Position numbers and translations under genes: made by a program. Under the pieces are notes generated by a model, which worked only from the letters and a program-made list of their open reading frames with translations, was not told where the DNA came from and did no database searches. Shown here one piece after another: positions 12,209 through 21,700 of a stretch of 64,000 nucleotides of DNA. The DNA is from Brevibacterium limosum (GTDB taxonomy: Bacteria > Actinomycetota > Actinomycetes > Actinomycetales > Brevibacteriaceae): contig NZ_CP050154.1 of assembly GCF_011617705.1 (NCBI RefSeq), forward strand, positions 2,294,001-2,358,000, given 5' to 3'. Every line of letters begins with the position of its first letter. Position 1 is the stretch's first letter.

Positions 12209-12978
12209 AGAGAACTCAGTTCGCTCAGCGCGGTGACCACGCTCTCTCGGGTCGGCTGATGGACTTCGCCGGTGGCACGCCCGTCCTTGAGGAGAACGAC
12301 CCGACCGGCGTGGGAGGCCGCCACGGGATCGTGAGTGACCATGATGATCGTCTGACCGTACAGAGTCGTGGCACGCCCCAGAAGCGAGAGAACCTCGGCC
12401 CCGGCATGCGAGTCGAGGTTTCCGGTGGGCTCGTCGGCGAAGATGACGTCCGGTCGAGTCAGCAGGGCCCGGGCCACGGCGACTCGCTGCTGCTGACCAC
12501 CGGAGAGCTCATGCGGTCGATGCCGGAGACGATCACCGAGTTCGAGCCGTTCGACGACTTCTGCCTTCCACTCGCGATCGATCTTCTTTCTGGCCAGAGA
12601 CACCGGCAGCTCGATGTTCTGCTCTGCGCTGAGCGTCGGCACGAGATTGAAGGCTTGGAAGATGAAGCCGACCCGGTCACGGCGCAGCTGAGTCAGCTGG
12701 CGGTCATTGAGCCGGGTGATGTCCCTGCCGCGCATGATGATCGACCCCGAGTCGACGCGGTCGAGGCCGGCGAGGACATGCATGAACGTGGACTTTCCGG
12801 AGCCGGAGGGGCCCATGATGGCGGTGAAGCGCCCCGATTCGAAGTCGACGCTGATGTCGTCGAGCGCATCGACTGCTGTATCGCCGCGGCCGAAGCTCTT
12901 GCGCAGGCCCTGCGCCCGGAGGACGATATCGTCATCGCCCGCGTTCGTCCGGCCGGGCTCATCAGCAGGTTTCGACAT
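12205..12978 (-). CDS. ABC transporter ATP-binding protein (MacB/LolD-like)
   Basis: 257 residues. Walker A GPSGSGKST, Q-loop region FIFQAFNLVPTL, signature LSGGQQQRVAVARALL, Walker B VIFADEPTGNLD and the switch His in MVTHDP are all present. The LVPTLSAEQNIELP segment is typical of the ATPases paired with FtsX-like permeases. The ATG at 12978 (MSKPADEP) is preceded by GAGG, so it is preferred over a TTG twelve bases upstream. It forms a two-gene operon with the permease, overlapping GTGA. Confidence 0.93.
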   Translation of the reverse strand: MSKPADEPGRTNAGDDDIVLRAQGLRKSFGRGDTAVDALDDISVDFESGRFTAIMGPSGSGKSTFMHVLAGLDRVDSGSIIMRGRDITRLNDRQLTQLRRDRVGFIFQAFNLVPTLSAEQNIELPVSLARKKIDREWKAEVVERLELGDRLRHRPHELSGGQQQRVAVARALLTRPDVIFADEPTGNLDSHAGAEVLSLLGRATTLYGQTIIMVTHDPVAASHAGRVVLLKDGRATGEVHQPTRESVVTALSELSSL

Positions 12979-13098
12979 CGCATGCCTCAAATCACGGTTC
13001 GGGTCTCGTCTCCGACTACCTTAGATCCTGTCTGCGGCGCCGACCACTCGGGCCGTGAATGCAGAACCGCCCACCTCAGCAGTTGAGATGGGCGGTGG

Positions 13099-13174
13099 TG
13101 GTGCCCGCGACAGGATTCGAACCTACGACCTTCTGCTCCGGAGGCAGACGCTCTATCCACTGAGCTACGCGGGC
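13099..13174 (-). tRNA. tRNA-Arg (anticodon CCG)
   Basis: The complement folds as a standard 76-nt cloverleaf: acceptor GCCCGCG/CGCGGGC, D-arm TAGCTCAGTGGATAGAGC, anticodon arm TCTGC-CTCCGGA-GCAGA with anticodon CCG, T-arm with GGTTCGAATCC, discriminator A and encoded CCA. It reads CGG arginine codons, frequent in such a GC-rich genome. Confidence 0.96.
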
Positions 13175-13212
13175 AACGGATGCAACCCTATCACCGTTGG
13201 ACACCACCGACC

Positions 13213-13257
13213 AAAACGAGACCGCGTGCAGTCCTCGCAGGATTGCACACGGTCTCG
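13213..13257 (-). terminator. Rho-independent terminator of the VanY-like gene
   Basis: A 19-bp stem (13217-13235 with 13239-13257, one mismatch, loop CGC) is followed on the minus strand by TTTT (13216-13213). It lies 31 bp past the stop of the carboxypeptidase gene and before tRNA-Arg. Confidence 0.85.
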
Positions 13258-13287
13258 TGAAGCTGTGATCAGCCGTATTCGAGCGGA

Positions 13288-14325
13288 TCAGGCGCCTTTC
13301 ATGGCCTTGCGTCCGGGGACGTATTCCCAGTGCCAGAGCTCATAGGAGTTCCGCTTGGCCCAGTCCGGGTTCTCCCACCCGTACTTGTCGGCGTTGGCAA
13401 CGAGCCATTCGTACTGCTGACCGGTTCCGTTCTGCGTTCCCGCACCGAGATCCAGCGCCAGTCCCCAACCGTGGTTCGACGTTCCGGGGCGCGCCGCGAA
13501 GCCGGGTTTGCGAGCGGCGACGGAGACCTGCGATTCCAGCGACCGGTAGGAGTCGGTGACCGCGAGATCTTTCCCGGTGTCCTTCTTGAACGCGGCGTTC
13601 ATCTTCGCGAACGACACAGCCGCGTCGGAGCGCAGCTTGTGATTGCCCACGCCGATCTCGCACAGCCACTCGTCGGGCAGTTCGCCGTTGCCTGCATCGC
13701 CCTTCGGCGCCGCCTCGTCACAGCCGGGCAGAACGGTCTTTGTGATCGCACGGGACGCGGCGTCGACCTTCGTCTGCTTGGCGCTCGGGGCGCCGATGGT
13801 CATCGAGGTCTTGTCGTCATCGTCGACCTTGATGTCAGCGGAGACCGATTCGGCGTTGATCGCACGCGGCTCGGACTGAGCGGCGGTGTCGTCGACCTTG
13901 ACTTCCTGGTTGCCGCTCATGTTTCCGGCGACCATCACAGCGGCGATGGCGGTACCGGTGACCGAGACGGTGGCCAGAGCGGAGAAAGTCGTGACCTGGC
14001 GACGACGGACCGAGCGCAGCAGCGAACCGTCCGAGCCGCGGGTGCCGAGCCGGGCCGCGGCCAGCGTCGAGGTGTGCCCCGCAGGAGTCATCGGCCGCGA
14101 AGCCTCTTCGGCCATCGCGGCTCGTCGTGGTGAACCCGCGGCGGCGCGGACCTCCGCGGCCATGGCCGCACGACGGGGCGAGAGGGTGGCCGATGCGCTG
14201 CGCGGAGACTGCGATGTCACGGACCGCGAGGAGGTGATGGTCGAAACCTGCGAGGAGGCGTTCTGCTTGCGCAGATCACGTCGGCGAACCGGCGGCGCCT
14301 CGACGGTCGAGAGCTCACTCGACAT
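13288..14325 (-). CDS. D-alanyl-D-alanine carboxypeptidase, VanY-like (M15)
   Basis: 345 residues. About 110 cytoplasmic Ala/Arg-rich residues precede one membrane helix (about 115-140, TTFSALATVSVTGTAIAAVM), then a spacer, then an M15B zinc peptidase domain (about 230-345). Zinc ligands are visible in SNHGWGLALD (His and Asp) and in ELWHWEY (His), so the enzyme should trim D-Ala-D-Ala in peptidoglycan or act as a related LD/DD-peptidase outside the membrane. The start ATG at 14325 has GGAG 4 nt upstream. It is monocistronic, with a strong terminator. Confidence 0.88.
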   Translation of the reverse strand: MSSELSTVEAPPVRRRDLRKQNASSQVSTITSSRSVTSQSPRSASATLSPRRAAMAAEVRAAAGSPRRAAMAEEASRPMTPAGHTSTLAAARLGTRGSDGSLLRSVRRRQVTTFSALATVSVTGTAIAAVMVAGNMSGNQEVKVDDTAAQSEPRAINAESVSADIKVDDDDKTSMTIGAPSAKQTKVDAASRAITKTVLPGCDEAAPKGDAGNGELPDEWLCEIGVGNHKLRSDAAVSFAKMNAAFKKDTGKDLAVTDSYRSLESQVSVAARKPGFAARPGTSNHGWGLALDLGAGTQNGTGQQYEWLVANADKYGWENPDWAKRNSYELWHWEYVPGRKAMKGA

Positions 14326-14689
14326 AGTGCTCCATACTGTTGGTGAAGATTGTGTGGTGGAGGCCCTGAACCGGGCGCCCGAAAGCTTATGTCACAACAC
14401 TATAACGACATCGTTACAGAATGTCACCTTCAGTTCATACACGGCGTGTGACCAGGTCATTTGCTGAAGATGACTGATTGCGGATCACTACAGCTGACCT
14501 ACTCCAGGCGTCCTGGATCACTGTTTCGTTACCATCCGTTACACATTCGATTACGACAGGGACTCTCCGTGGCACGGCGTCCTCCCCGACCTGCGCAGGC
14601 ACAGCCACGCGACGGCGGCCCCTGCATCTGACAGGGGGCCGCCGTCGCTGCGAGCGAGTGAGCCGGGCGGCTCGGCCGCTGGAGAATGC
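14326..14689. other. 364-bp intergenic region
   Basis: No gene is seen. The left part is AT-richer, with repeated GTTAC-type words, and is probably the promoter and leader of the VanY-like gene. The right part contains the strong hairpin listed separately. A cyclic-di-AMP riboswitch, common before peptidoglycan peptidases in actinobacteria, was considered but not recognised. Confidence 0.4.
14609..14648 (-). terminator. GC-rich hairpin downstream of the CNNM/CBS operon
   Basis: At least 14 uninterrupted base pairs (14609-14622 with 14635-14648) enclose a short loop. It lies 41 bp past the stop of the 353-residue CNNM gene. There is no U-tract on the minus strand, so it could be an atypical terminator or only an RNA-stabilising hairpin. 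Confidence 0.55.
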
Positions 14690-15751
14690 TCAGCTGCGGA
14701 AGTCGAATCGACCCCGCTGCATCGCATCCTGGACCTCGCCGACGAGCTCTTCGAGCACGTCTTCGAGGAACAGTAGGCCGAGCACCTGGGCCTGCGAGTC
14801 GATGACGCGGGCGACGTGGATTCCCACCTTCTGCATCTGTGCCAGAGCCTCTTCGACCTCGTCATCGGCAGTGACCGTGAACAGCGGGCGGAAGCGCTTG
14901 CTCTGCACAGGAGCGTCGAAGGCCTCATCGGTATCGGCGTAGAGAACATCCTTGATGTGGAGATAGTCCTGCGGATACCCGTCGTCACCGACGACGAAGT
15001 ACCGAGAGAAACCGGTCTTTCCGACCAGGGTCACGAGCTCGTTCGGGGTCACCTTGTCCGAGATCGTGATCAGCTCGGACATCGGGACCATGATGTCCGC
15101 CGCGGTCTTGTCGCTGAACTCGATGGCGCCCTTGAGCAGCCCGGTGTCATCGCTGAGCAGTCCCTCGCGCTTTGACTCGGCCACGATCGATTCGACCTGC
15201 TCAATCGTGAAGGCCTCGTTGACTTCGTCGCGAGCCTCCACCTTGAACAGATGGAGGATCCCATTGGCCAGTCCGTTGAGCGGACGGATGACGAAGCCGA
15301 AGACTCTGGCCAGGAACACCAGCGGTGTCGCCAGCAGCATCACTGCCTGACCGGATGCCGCCAGAGCCAGGTTCTTCGGCACCATCTCACCGATCACCAC
15401 GTGCAGATAGGTCACGACGCCGAGCGCCAGGACGAAGGAGATCGTCGAGGACAGTCCCGCAGGGATGCCCAGACCCTCGAGCGGTCCGGCGAGCAGATGA
15501 TGGATGGCAGGTTCGGCCACGTTGCCCAGGAGCAGGGAGCACACGGTGATGCCGAGCTGGCAGATCGCCAGCATCAGTGACACGTGCTCCATCGCGTAGA
15601 GGGCTGTCTTCGCCGCTGCAGAGCCTTCGGCCGCACGCGGTTCGATCTGTGAACGTTTGGCCGCGACCACCGCGAATTCGGCCGCGACGAAGAAGGAGTT
15701 GCCCAGCAGCAGAACGACCAGCCAGACCAGTCCGAACCAATCGGCGCTCAT
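14690..15751 (-). CDS. CNNM-domain / CBS-pair membrane protein (HlyC/CorC family)
   Basis: 353 residues. An N-terminal CNNM (DUF21) domain with three to four helices (about 1-140; NSFFVAAEFAVVAAKRSQIE at the start, VIGEMVPKNLALA at its end) is followed by two CBS motifs (about 210-340). It lacks a C-terminal CorC/HlyC domain. The family includes magnesium/cobalt exporters and sodium-linked Mg transporters. It overlaps the longer paralogue by 4 nt, forming a two-gene unit. Confidence 0.88.
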   Translation of the reverse strand: MSADWFGLVWLVVLLLGNSFFVAAEFAVVAAKRSQIEPRAAEGSAAAKTALYAMEHVSLMLAICQLGITVCSLLLGNVAEPAIHHLLAGPLEGLGIPAGLSSTISFVLALGVVTYLHVVIGEMVPKNLALAASGQAVMLLATPLVFLARVFGFVIRPLNGLANGILHLFKVEARDEVNEAFTIEQVESIVAESKREGLLSDDTGLLKGAIEFSDKTAADIMVPMSELITISDKVTPNELVTLVGKTGFSRYFVVGDDGYPQDYLHIKDVLYADTDEAFDAPVQSKRFRPLFTVTADDEVEEALAQMQKVGIHVARVIDSQAQVLGLLFLEDVLEELVGEVQDAMQRGRFDFRS

Positions 15752-17079
15752 CGGGTCTCACCTCCTGCTTCAAAGGCCCCCGCGTCGGCGGCGCGCAGCA
15801 CCACCCGGAGGCGTTCGATGCGCCGGCCGTGCATCCGCTCGACGACGATGAGGGCATCCTCGGTGCGGACTTCATCACCCGGTTCGGGAATCCGTCCGAG
15901 TTCCTTGAGGACGAATCCTGCCAGCGTCTCGTAGTCCGAGTCCTCCGGGATGGTCACGCCGATCGTCGATGAGATCTCATCGGGTCGCAGCTGACCCGGC
16001 ACGATCCAGGAGCCGTCGCGTGCCGGTCTCGCCGCGACACGCATCCGATCGTGTTCGTCGGCGACCTCACCCACGAGCTCTTCGACGACATCTTCGAGGG
16101 TGACGACTCCGGCGGTGCCGCCGAACTCATCGACGACCACAGCCATCTGCAGGCCGGTGGCTCGCAGCTCCAAGAGGAGCGGATCGAGACGCTGAGTCTC
16201 CGGGATCTCACGGACCTCGGTCATCAGTCCTCCTGCGTAGGCGTCGTCGCGGTTGCCCGGAGGCACGGCGAAGGCCTGTTTGACGTGGACGACGCCGACG
16301 ATGTGGTCTTTGTCCTCCGCGGCCACGGGGAAACGGGAGAATCCGGTGTCCCGGGCCTGTTCGATGATCTGTCGGGCCGTGGTGTCCTTGTCCACTGTGG
16401 ACATGCGTGTGCGCGGGGTCATGACGTCTTCTGCGGTGCGCTCGGAGAAACTCAGGGTCCTCTCCAGCAGACCTGCCGTCTGTTCGTCGAGCACGCCCTC
16501 TTCGGCGGAGTGGCGCACGAGAGAGGTCAGCTCCTCCGGAGAACGGCCCACCGAGCCCTCTTCCTGCGGTTCGATGCCCATCGACATGAGGATCTTGTTC
16601 GCTGTGCCGTTGAGGACCACGATGACGGGCTTGAAGACGATCGAGAACGCGTACTGCATCGGAGCTGCGATGCGGCCGGTCGCCAGGGGCACGGCGATGG
16701 CGAGGTTCTTCGGCACGAGTTCACCGAAGATCATCGATCCCACGGTGGACACGATGAGGGCGATGGTCAGCGCCATCGGTGCGGCGAGACCGGGACCGAC
16801 GCCCCAGGCTTCGAACAGCGGCGCCAACAGTCTGCCCAAGGACGGCTCCATGAGGTAGCCGGTCAGCAGTGTGGTGATCGTGATGCCCACCTGCGCCGCC
16901 GAGAGCTGGGTGGACAGGTGGGTCATCGAGCGCCGCAGCGTCTTCGCGCCGACGACGCCCTCCTCGACCGCCTTATCGGCGGTATGGCGGTCGAGAGTCA
17001 GCAGTGAGAACTCGGCTGCGACGAAGACTCCGGTGCCGAGGATGAGCAGCAGCGCGAGGGCGAGGAGGATCCATTCCAT
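15748..17079 (-). CDS. CNNM/CBS/CorC-HlyC membrane protein
   Basis: 443 residues in the full family architecture: CNNM membrane domain (about 1-180; FVAAEFSLLTLDRHTADKAV, FGELVPKNLAIA), a CBS pair (about 205-340; MTPRTRMSTVDKD, DEFGGTAGVVTLEDVVEELV) and a C-terminal transporter-associated CorC_HlyC domain (about 350-430). The probable role is divalent cation (Mg/Co) transport or its regulation. It is the first gene of a tandem paralogue pair and overlaps the second by ATGA. Confidence 0.9.
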   Translation of the reverse strand: MEWILLALALLLILGTGVFVAAEFSLLTLDRHTADKAVEEGVVGAKTLRRSMTHLSTQLSAAQVGITITTLLTGYLMEPSLGRLLAPLFEAWGVGPGLAAPMALTIALIVSTVGSMIFGELVPKNLAIAVPLATGRIAAPMQYAFSIVFKPVIVVLNGTANKILMSMGIEPQEEGSVGRSPEELTSLVRHSAEEGVLDEQTAGLLERTLSFSERTAEDVMTPRTRMSTVDKDTTARQIIEQARDTGFSRFPVAAEDKDHIVGVVHVKQAFAVPPGNRDDAYAGGLMTEVREIPETQRLDPLLLELRATGLQMAVVVDEFGGTAGVVTLEDVVEELVGEVADEHDRMRVAARPARDGSWIVPGQLRPDEISSTIGVTIPEDSDYETLAGFVLKELGRIPEPGDEVRTEDALIVVERMHGRRIERLRVVLRAADAGAFEAGGETR

Positions 17080-17210
17080 CAGTGACTGTCCCCGCCGTTC
17101 GCGATCTGCAGAGCAGAGCAGGTGAAGTGTGAGACCCTCGCGGGGTGAGAGTCATCATCTGGGGCGCCGGCTTCCCGCCGGCCGGGACTGTCACTGTGCA
17201 TGAGGAGATC

Positions 17211-18668
17211 TTACCAACTTCCCGACAGCGGTCGGCCCTCTTCGTAGCCGGCAGCGCTCTGGACTCCGACAGCGGCCAGGCGCGCGAACTCCGCGAGATC
17301 ACCGGCTCCGGCGTAGGTGCAGGAGCTGCGCACACCCGACGTGATGCCGTCGAGCAGGTCCTCGACCCCAGGAGATTCAGGGTCGATGTACATGGTCGAC
17401 GAAGAGATGCCTTCTTCGAACAGTCCCTTACGTGCCCGCGCGAATGCCGACTCGGTGCGGGTCCGGTTGGCCACGGCCCGAGCCGAAGCCATTCCGAAGC
17501 TCTCCTTGAATTTCCGGCCCTCGCCGTCGACGAGCAGGTCGCCGGGGGATTCATGAGTGCCGGCGAACCAGGATCCGACCATGACCTGCGAGGCTCCGGC
17601 CGCCAGCGCCAGGGCCACGTCGCGGGGGTAGCGGACTCCGCCGTCGGCCCACACATGGGCACCCAGCTCGCGAGCGGCCTCGGCGCATTCGAGCACTGCG
17701 GAGAACTGCGGACGACCGACTGCGGTCATCATCCGGGTCGTGCACATCGCTCCTGGACCGACCCCGACCTTGACGATCTGAGCACCGGCGGCGACGAGGT
17801 CGCGGACCCCTTCGGCGGTGACGACGTTTCCGGCCACGATCGGCACCCCGAGCTCGGCATCGGCGATCGCCGAGAGCGTGTCGAGCATCTTCACCTGGTG
17901 GCCGTGGGCGGTATCGACGACGAGGACATCGGCGCCGGCCTCGACCAGAGCCGTGGCGCGTTCGACCGCGGCGCCGTTGACGCCGATGGCCACGGCGATC
18001 TTCAGCCGTCCCTGATCATCGACATTGGGCGTATAGATGGACGAGCGCAGCAGCGAGTTCGGAGTCAGGCTGCCGAGCACCGTGTCCTCATCGTCGACGA
18101 CGGCGGCGAATTCCGCACGTGATTCGGTCATCGACTCGAAGAGCGACTCCAGCTGTGCAGAGTCCTCCCAGTCGACCTCGGAGGCGCGGATGACATGGGG
18201 TGAGGAGTCCGACAGCTCCGCCACCGAGGTGAAGCGGTCGACGCCGCGCAGATCCGCGGCATTGATGATTCCCTCGAGGCGTCCCGCGGCGTCGACGACG
18301 ACGCCGAAGCCGTGGGGACGCTTGGCGAGCACGTGCAGAGCGTTGAGCACCGTGTCCTCGGGCGCGAAGCGCAGTGCGGATTCGAAGATCCGGTCGCGGC
18401 TCTTCACCCAGGCGATGGTCTCCTCGGCCGCGGTCAGCGGGATGTCCTGGGGCAGCACCGCCAGTCCCCCGCGACGTGCCATCGTCTCCGCCATCCGACG
18501 ACCGGACACGGCGGTCATATTCGCCGCGACGAGCGGGGTCGTCGACCCGGTCGGATCGGTTGCGGTGAGGTCGACGTCGAAGCGCGACGTCAGCGCCGAA
18601 GAATTCGGGACGAGGAAGACATCGGAGTAGGTGAGATCGTTGTTCGGGTCATTTGAGATGAAACGCAT
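17211..18668 (-). CDS. guaB1: GuaB1-family IMP dehydrogenase-related protein (probable GMP reductase)
   Basis: 485 residues. A TIM-barrel of the IMPDH/GMPR superfamily is interrupted by two CBS motifs (about residues 95-210). The opening LTYSDVFLVPN and the catalytic loop VGPGAMCTTRMMT with its Cys are visible. This actinobacterial paralogue group is distinct from true GuaB2; mycobacterial GuaB1 has been shown to be a GMP reductase, so purine salvage from GMP to IMP is likely here. The start at ATG 18668 (MRFISNDP) has AAGGGA 10 nt upstream. It is divergent from kgd with about 100 bp between. Confidence 0.87.
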   Translation of the reverse strand: MRFISNDPNNDLTYSDVFLVPNSSALTSRFDVDLTATDPTGSTTPLVAANMTAVSGRRMAETMARRGGLAVLPQDIPLTAAEETIAWVKSRDRIFESALRFAPEDTVLNALHVLAKRPHGFGVVVDAAGRLEGIINAADLRGVDRFTSVAELSDSSPHVIRASEVDWEDSAQLESLFESMTESRAEFAAVVDDEDTVLGSLTPNSLLRSSIYTPNVDDQGRLKIAVAIGVNGAAVERATALVEAGADVLVVDTAHGHQVKMLDTLSAIADAELGVPIVAGNVVTAEGVRDLVAAGAQIVKVGVGPGAMCTTRMMTAVGRPQFSAVLECAEAARELGAHVWADGGVRYPRDVALALAAGASQVMVGSWFAGTHESPGDLLVDGEGRKFKESFGMASARAVANRTRTESAFARARKGLFEEGISSSTMYIDPESPGVEDLLDGITSGVRSSCTYAGAGDLAEFARLAAVGVQSAAGYEEGRPLSGSW

Positions 18669-18770
18669 AACACTATTGTCCCTTAACTGCACATTCGATG
18701 GCACATCACGTTAGGCTTGGAGATGTCGTTAAGCAGCAAGTCTTGAATCAGGAAGTAGGCGATCAACGCC

Positions 18771-21700
18771 GTGTCCGTCAATACTCCGAACCGCACCGTT
18801 GAAGACTTCGGGTCGAATGAGTGGCTGGTCGAGGAATTGTATGAGCAGTACAAGTCAGATAAGAATTCGGTCGACCAGTCCTGGTGGCCCTTCTTCGACA
18901 AGTACGAGAAGAACGGCGGAGGCGCTCAGTCCGCTGCCGAGCCCGCTGCCAAGCAGGAGGCGAAGCCGGCTGCGAAGAAATCGGATGCCAAGGCCTCTGC
19001 CCCCGCTGCGGCGCCGGCGACCTCACGCGGGGTCACCCCGTCCTCGGCTGAGTCCGAGACGCTGAAGGCCGAGACCAAGTCCGTGCCGAAGGTCACCCCG
19101 AAGGAGACCGCACCGAAGCCCGCACCGGAGGAGACGATCACTCCCCTGCGCGGCCCTGCGAAGCTCATCGCCAAGAACATGGATGAGTCGCTCGAAGTCC
19201 CGACCGCCACCTCGGTCCGGGCACTGCCTGCCAAGGCGCTCATCGACAACCGGATCGTCATCAACTCGCACCTCAAGCGCACCCGCGGTGGAAAGGTCTC
19301 CTTCACCCACCTCATCGGCTTCGCCGTGATCCGCGCCCTCCAGAACTTCCCCTCGCAGAATGTCTCCTACGACGTCCGCGACGGCAAGCCCGTGATGATC
19401 TCGCCCGCCCATATCAACTTCGGTCTCGCCATCGACGTGCCGAAGAAGGACGGATCCCGGACTCTGCTGGTGCCCAATGTCAAGAAGGCCGAGACACTGA
19501 CCTTCCGCCAGTTCGTCGATGCCTACGACGGTCTCGTCGACAAGGCGCGACAGGGCAAGCTCACCGCCGACGACTTCGCCGGCACCTCGGTCTCGCTGAC
19601 CAACCCCGGCGGAATCGGCACCGTCCACTCCGTGCCGCGTCTGACCAAGGGTCAGGGCTGCATCATCGGCGTCGGCGCGCTCGACTACCCTGCCGAGTTC
19701 CAGGGCGCCAGCCAGCAGACCATCAACTCCCTGGCCGTGTCCAAGGTGCTGACCCTGACCTCGACCTACGATCACCGCGTGATCCAGGGCGCCGGCTCGG
19801 GTGAGTTCCTCAAGCTCGTGCACAGCTACCTGCTGGGCGAAGACGGCTTCTACGACGATGTCTTCGAATCCCTGCGCCTGCCCTATGAACCCGTGCGCTG
19901 GGTTCCCGACGTCTCCGCAGAGGACCAGGACGACGTCAACAAGACTGCGCGCGTCATCGAACTCATCGACGCCTACCGCACGCGCGGCCACCTCATGGCC
20001 AATATCGATCCCCTCGTCTACCGGCAGCGGTCCCATCCGGACCTCGACATCAACCAGCACGGTCTGACCCTGTGGGATCTCGAACGCGAGTTCCCCACCG
20101 GCGGCTTCGGCTCGAAGCCGATGATGCCCTTCCGCAACATCCTCGGACTGCTGCGTGAGAGCTACTGCCGCACCACGGGCTTCGAATACATGCACATCGC
20201 CGACCCGGTCCAGCGCCGCTGGTTCCAGTCGAAGATCGAGGTGCCCCACCAGGAGCTGACCCGCTCCGAGCAGGGACACATCCTCGGACGCCTCAACGCT
20301 GCTGAGGCTTTCGAGACCTTCCTGCAGACGAAGTACATCGGCCAGAAGCGCTTCAGCCTCGAAGGCGGCGAGTCCGCGATCGTCCTGCTCGACGAGATCC
20401 TCAACCAATCCGCCGACACCGGTCTCGACGAAGTCGCCATCGGCATGGCCCACCGGGGTCGTCTCAACGTGCTCACGAACATCGCCGGCAAATCCTATGC
20501 GCAGATCTTCCGTGAGTTCGACGGCACGATGTCGCCCGACAGCGTGCAGGGCTCCGGCGACGTCAAGTACCACCTCGGCACCGAGGGCTCGTTCACCTCG
20601 CCTTCGGGAAACACCACCGGCGTCTACGTCGCGGCCAATCCCAGCCACCTCGAGACCGTCGACCCGATCCTCGAAGGCATCGTCCGCGCCAAGCAGGACC
20701 TCGTCGACCAGGGCGAGTCCGGCTTCACCGTGCTGCCGGTCCTCGTCCACGGCGATGCCGCGTTCGCCGGTCAGGGCGTGGTCACCGAGACGCTCAACCT
20801 CTCCGAGCTGCGCGGCTACCGCACCGGCGGCACGGTCCACGTGATCATCAACAACCAGGTCGGATTCACCACTCCCCCCGCCTCGGCGCGCTCCTCGTTC
20901 TACTGCACGGACGTGGCCAAGTCGATCAACGCCCCGATCTTCCACGTCAACGGCGATGATCCCGAGGCCGTTGTCCGGGCCGCTCGCCTGGCCTTCGAAT
21001 ACCGCCAGGAATTCAACCGGGACGTCGTCATCGACCTCGTGTGCTACCGCCGCCGCGGCCACAACGAGGGCGACGATCCGTCGATGACCCAGCCGACGAT
21101 GTACTCGCTCATCGAGAAGAAGGGTTCGGTGCGCAAGCTCTACACCGAATCGCTGGTGGGCAGGAAGTGCATCACCGACGAAGAAGCCGCCGAGGCGCTC
21201 AAGGACTACCAGTCGAAGCTGGAATCGGCCTTCGCCGAGACCAAGGAGGCCGAGACCGGCCCCTACGACGGAGAAGCGTTCAACGCTCCCTACGAGCCCA
21301 GCGATATCGAGACCTTCAACGATGCCGAGACGGCCATCAGCCCCGAGATGCTCCAGCGCATCGGCGAGGCCTTCACCGAGATTCCCGAAGGCTTCACGGT
21401 TCACAAGAAGCTGCGGGCGCTGCTCGAGAAGCGCAAGGAGATGTCGCTGTCGGGCGGAATCGACTGGGGCTTCGCCGAGCTGCTGGCCTTCGGATCGCTG
21501 CTCATGGACGGCGTGCCGGTGCGTCTGGCCGGCCAGGACTCCCGCCGCGGAACCTTCGTCCAACGCCACTCGGTGCTCATCGACTCGACCAACGGCAACG
21601 AGTGGACCCCCCTGCAGAACCTCACTGAAGATCAGGCCCGCTTCTGGGTCTACGACTCCCTGCTCAGCGAGTACGCAGCCGTCGGCTTCGAATACGGTTA

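Noticed and set aside
14326..14560. Cyclic-di-AMP (ydaO) riboswitch before the VanY-like gene
   Set aside because: Expected from the gene type, but I could not find the conserved core in the leader.
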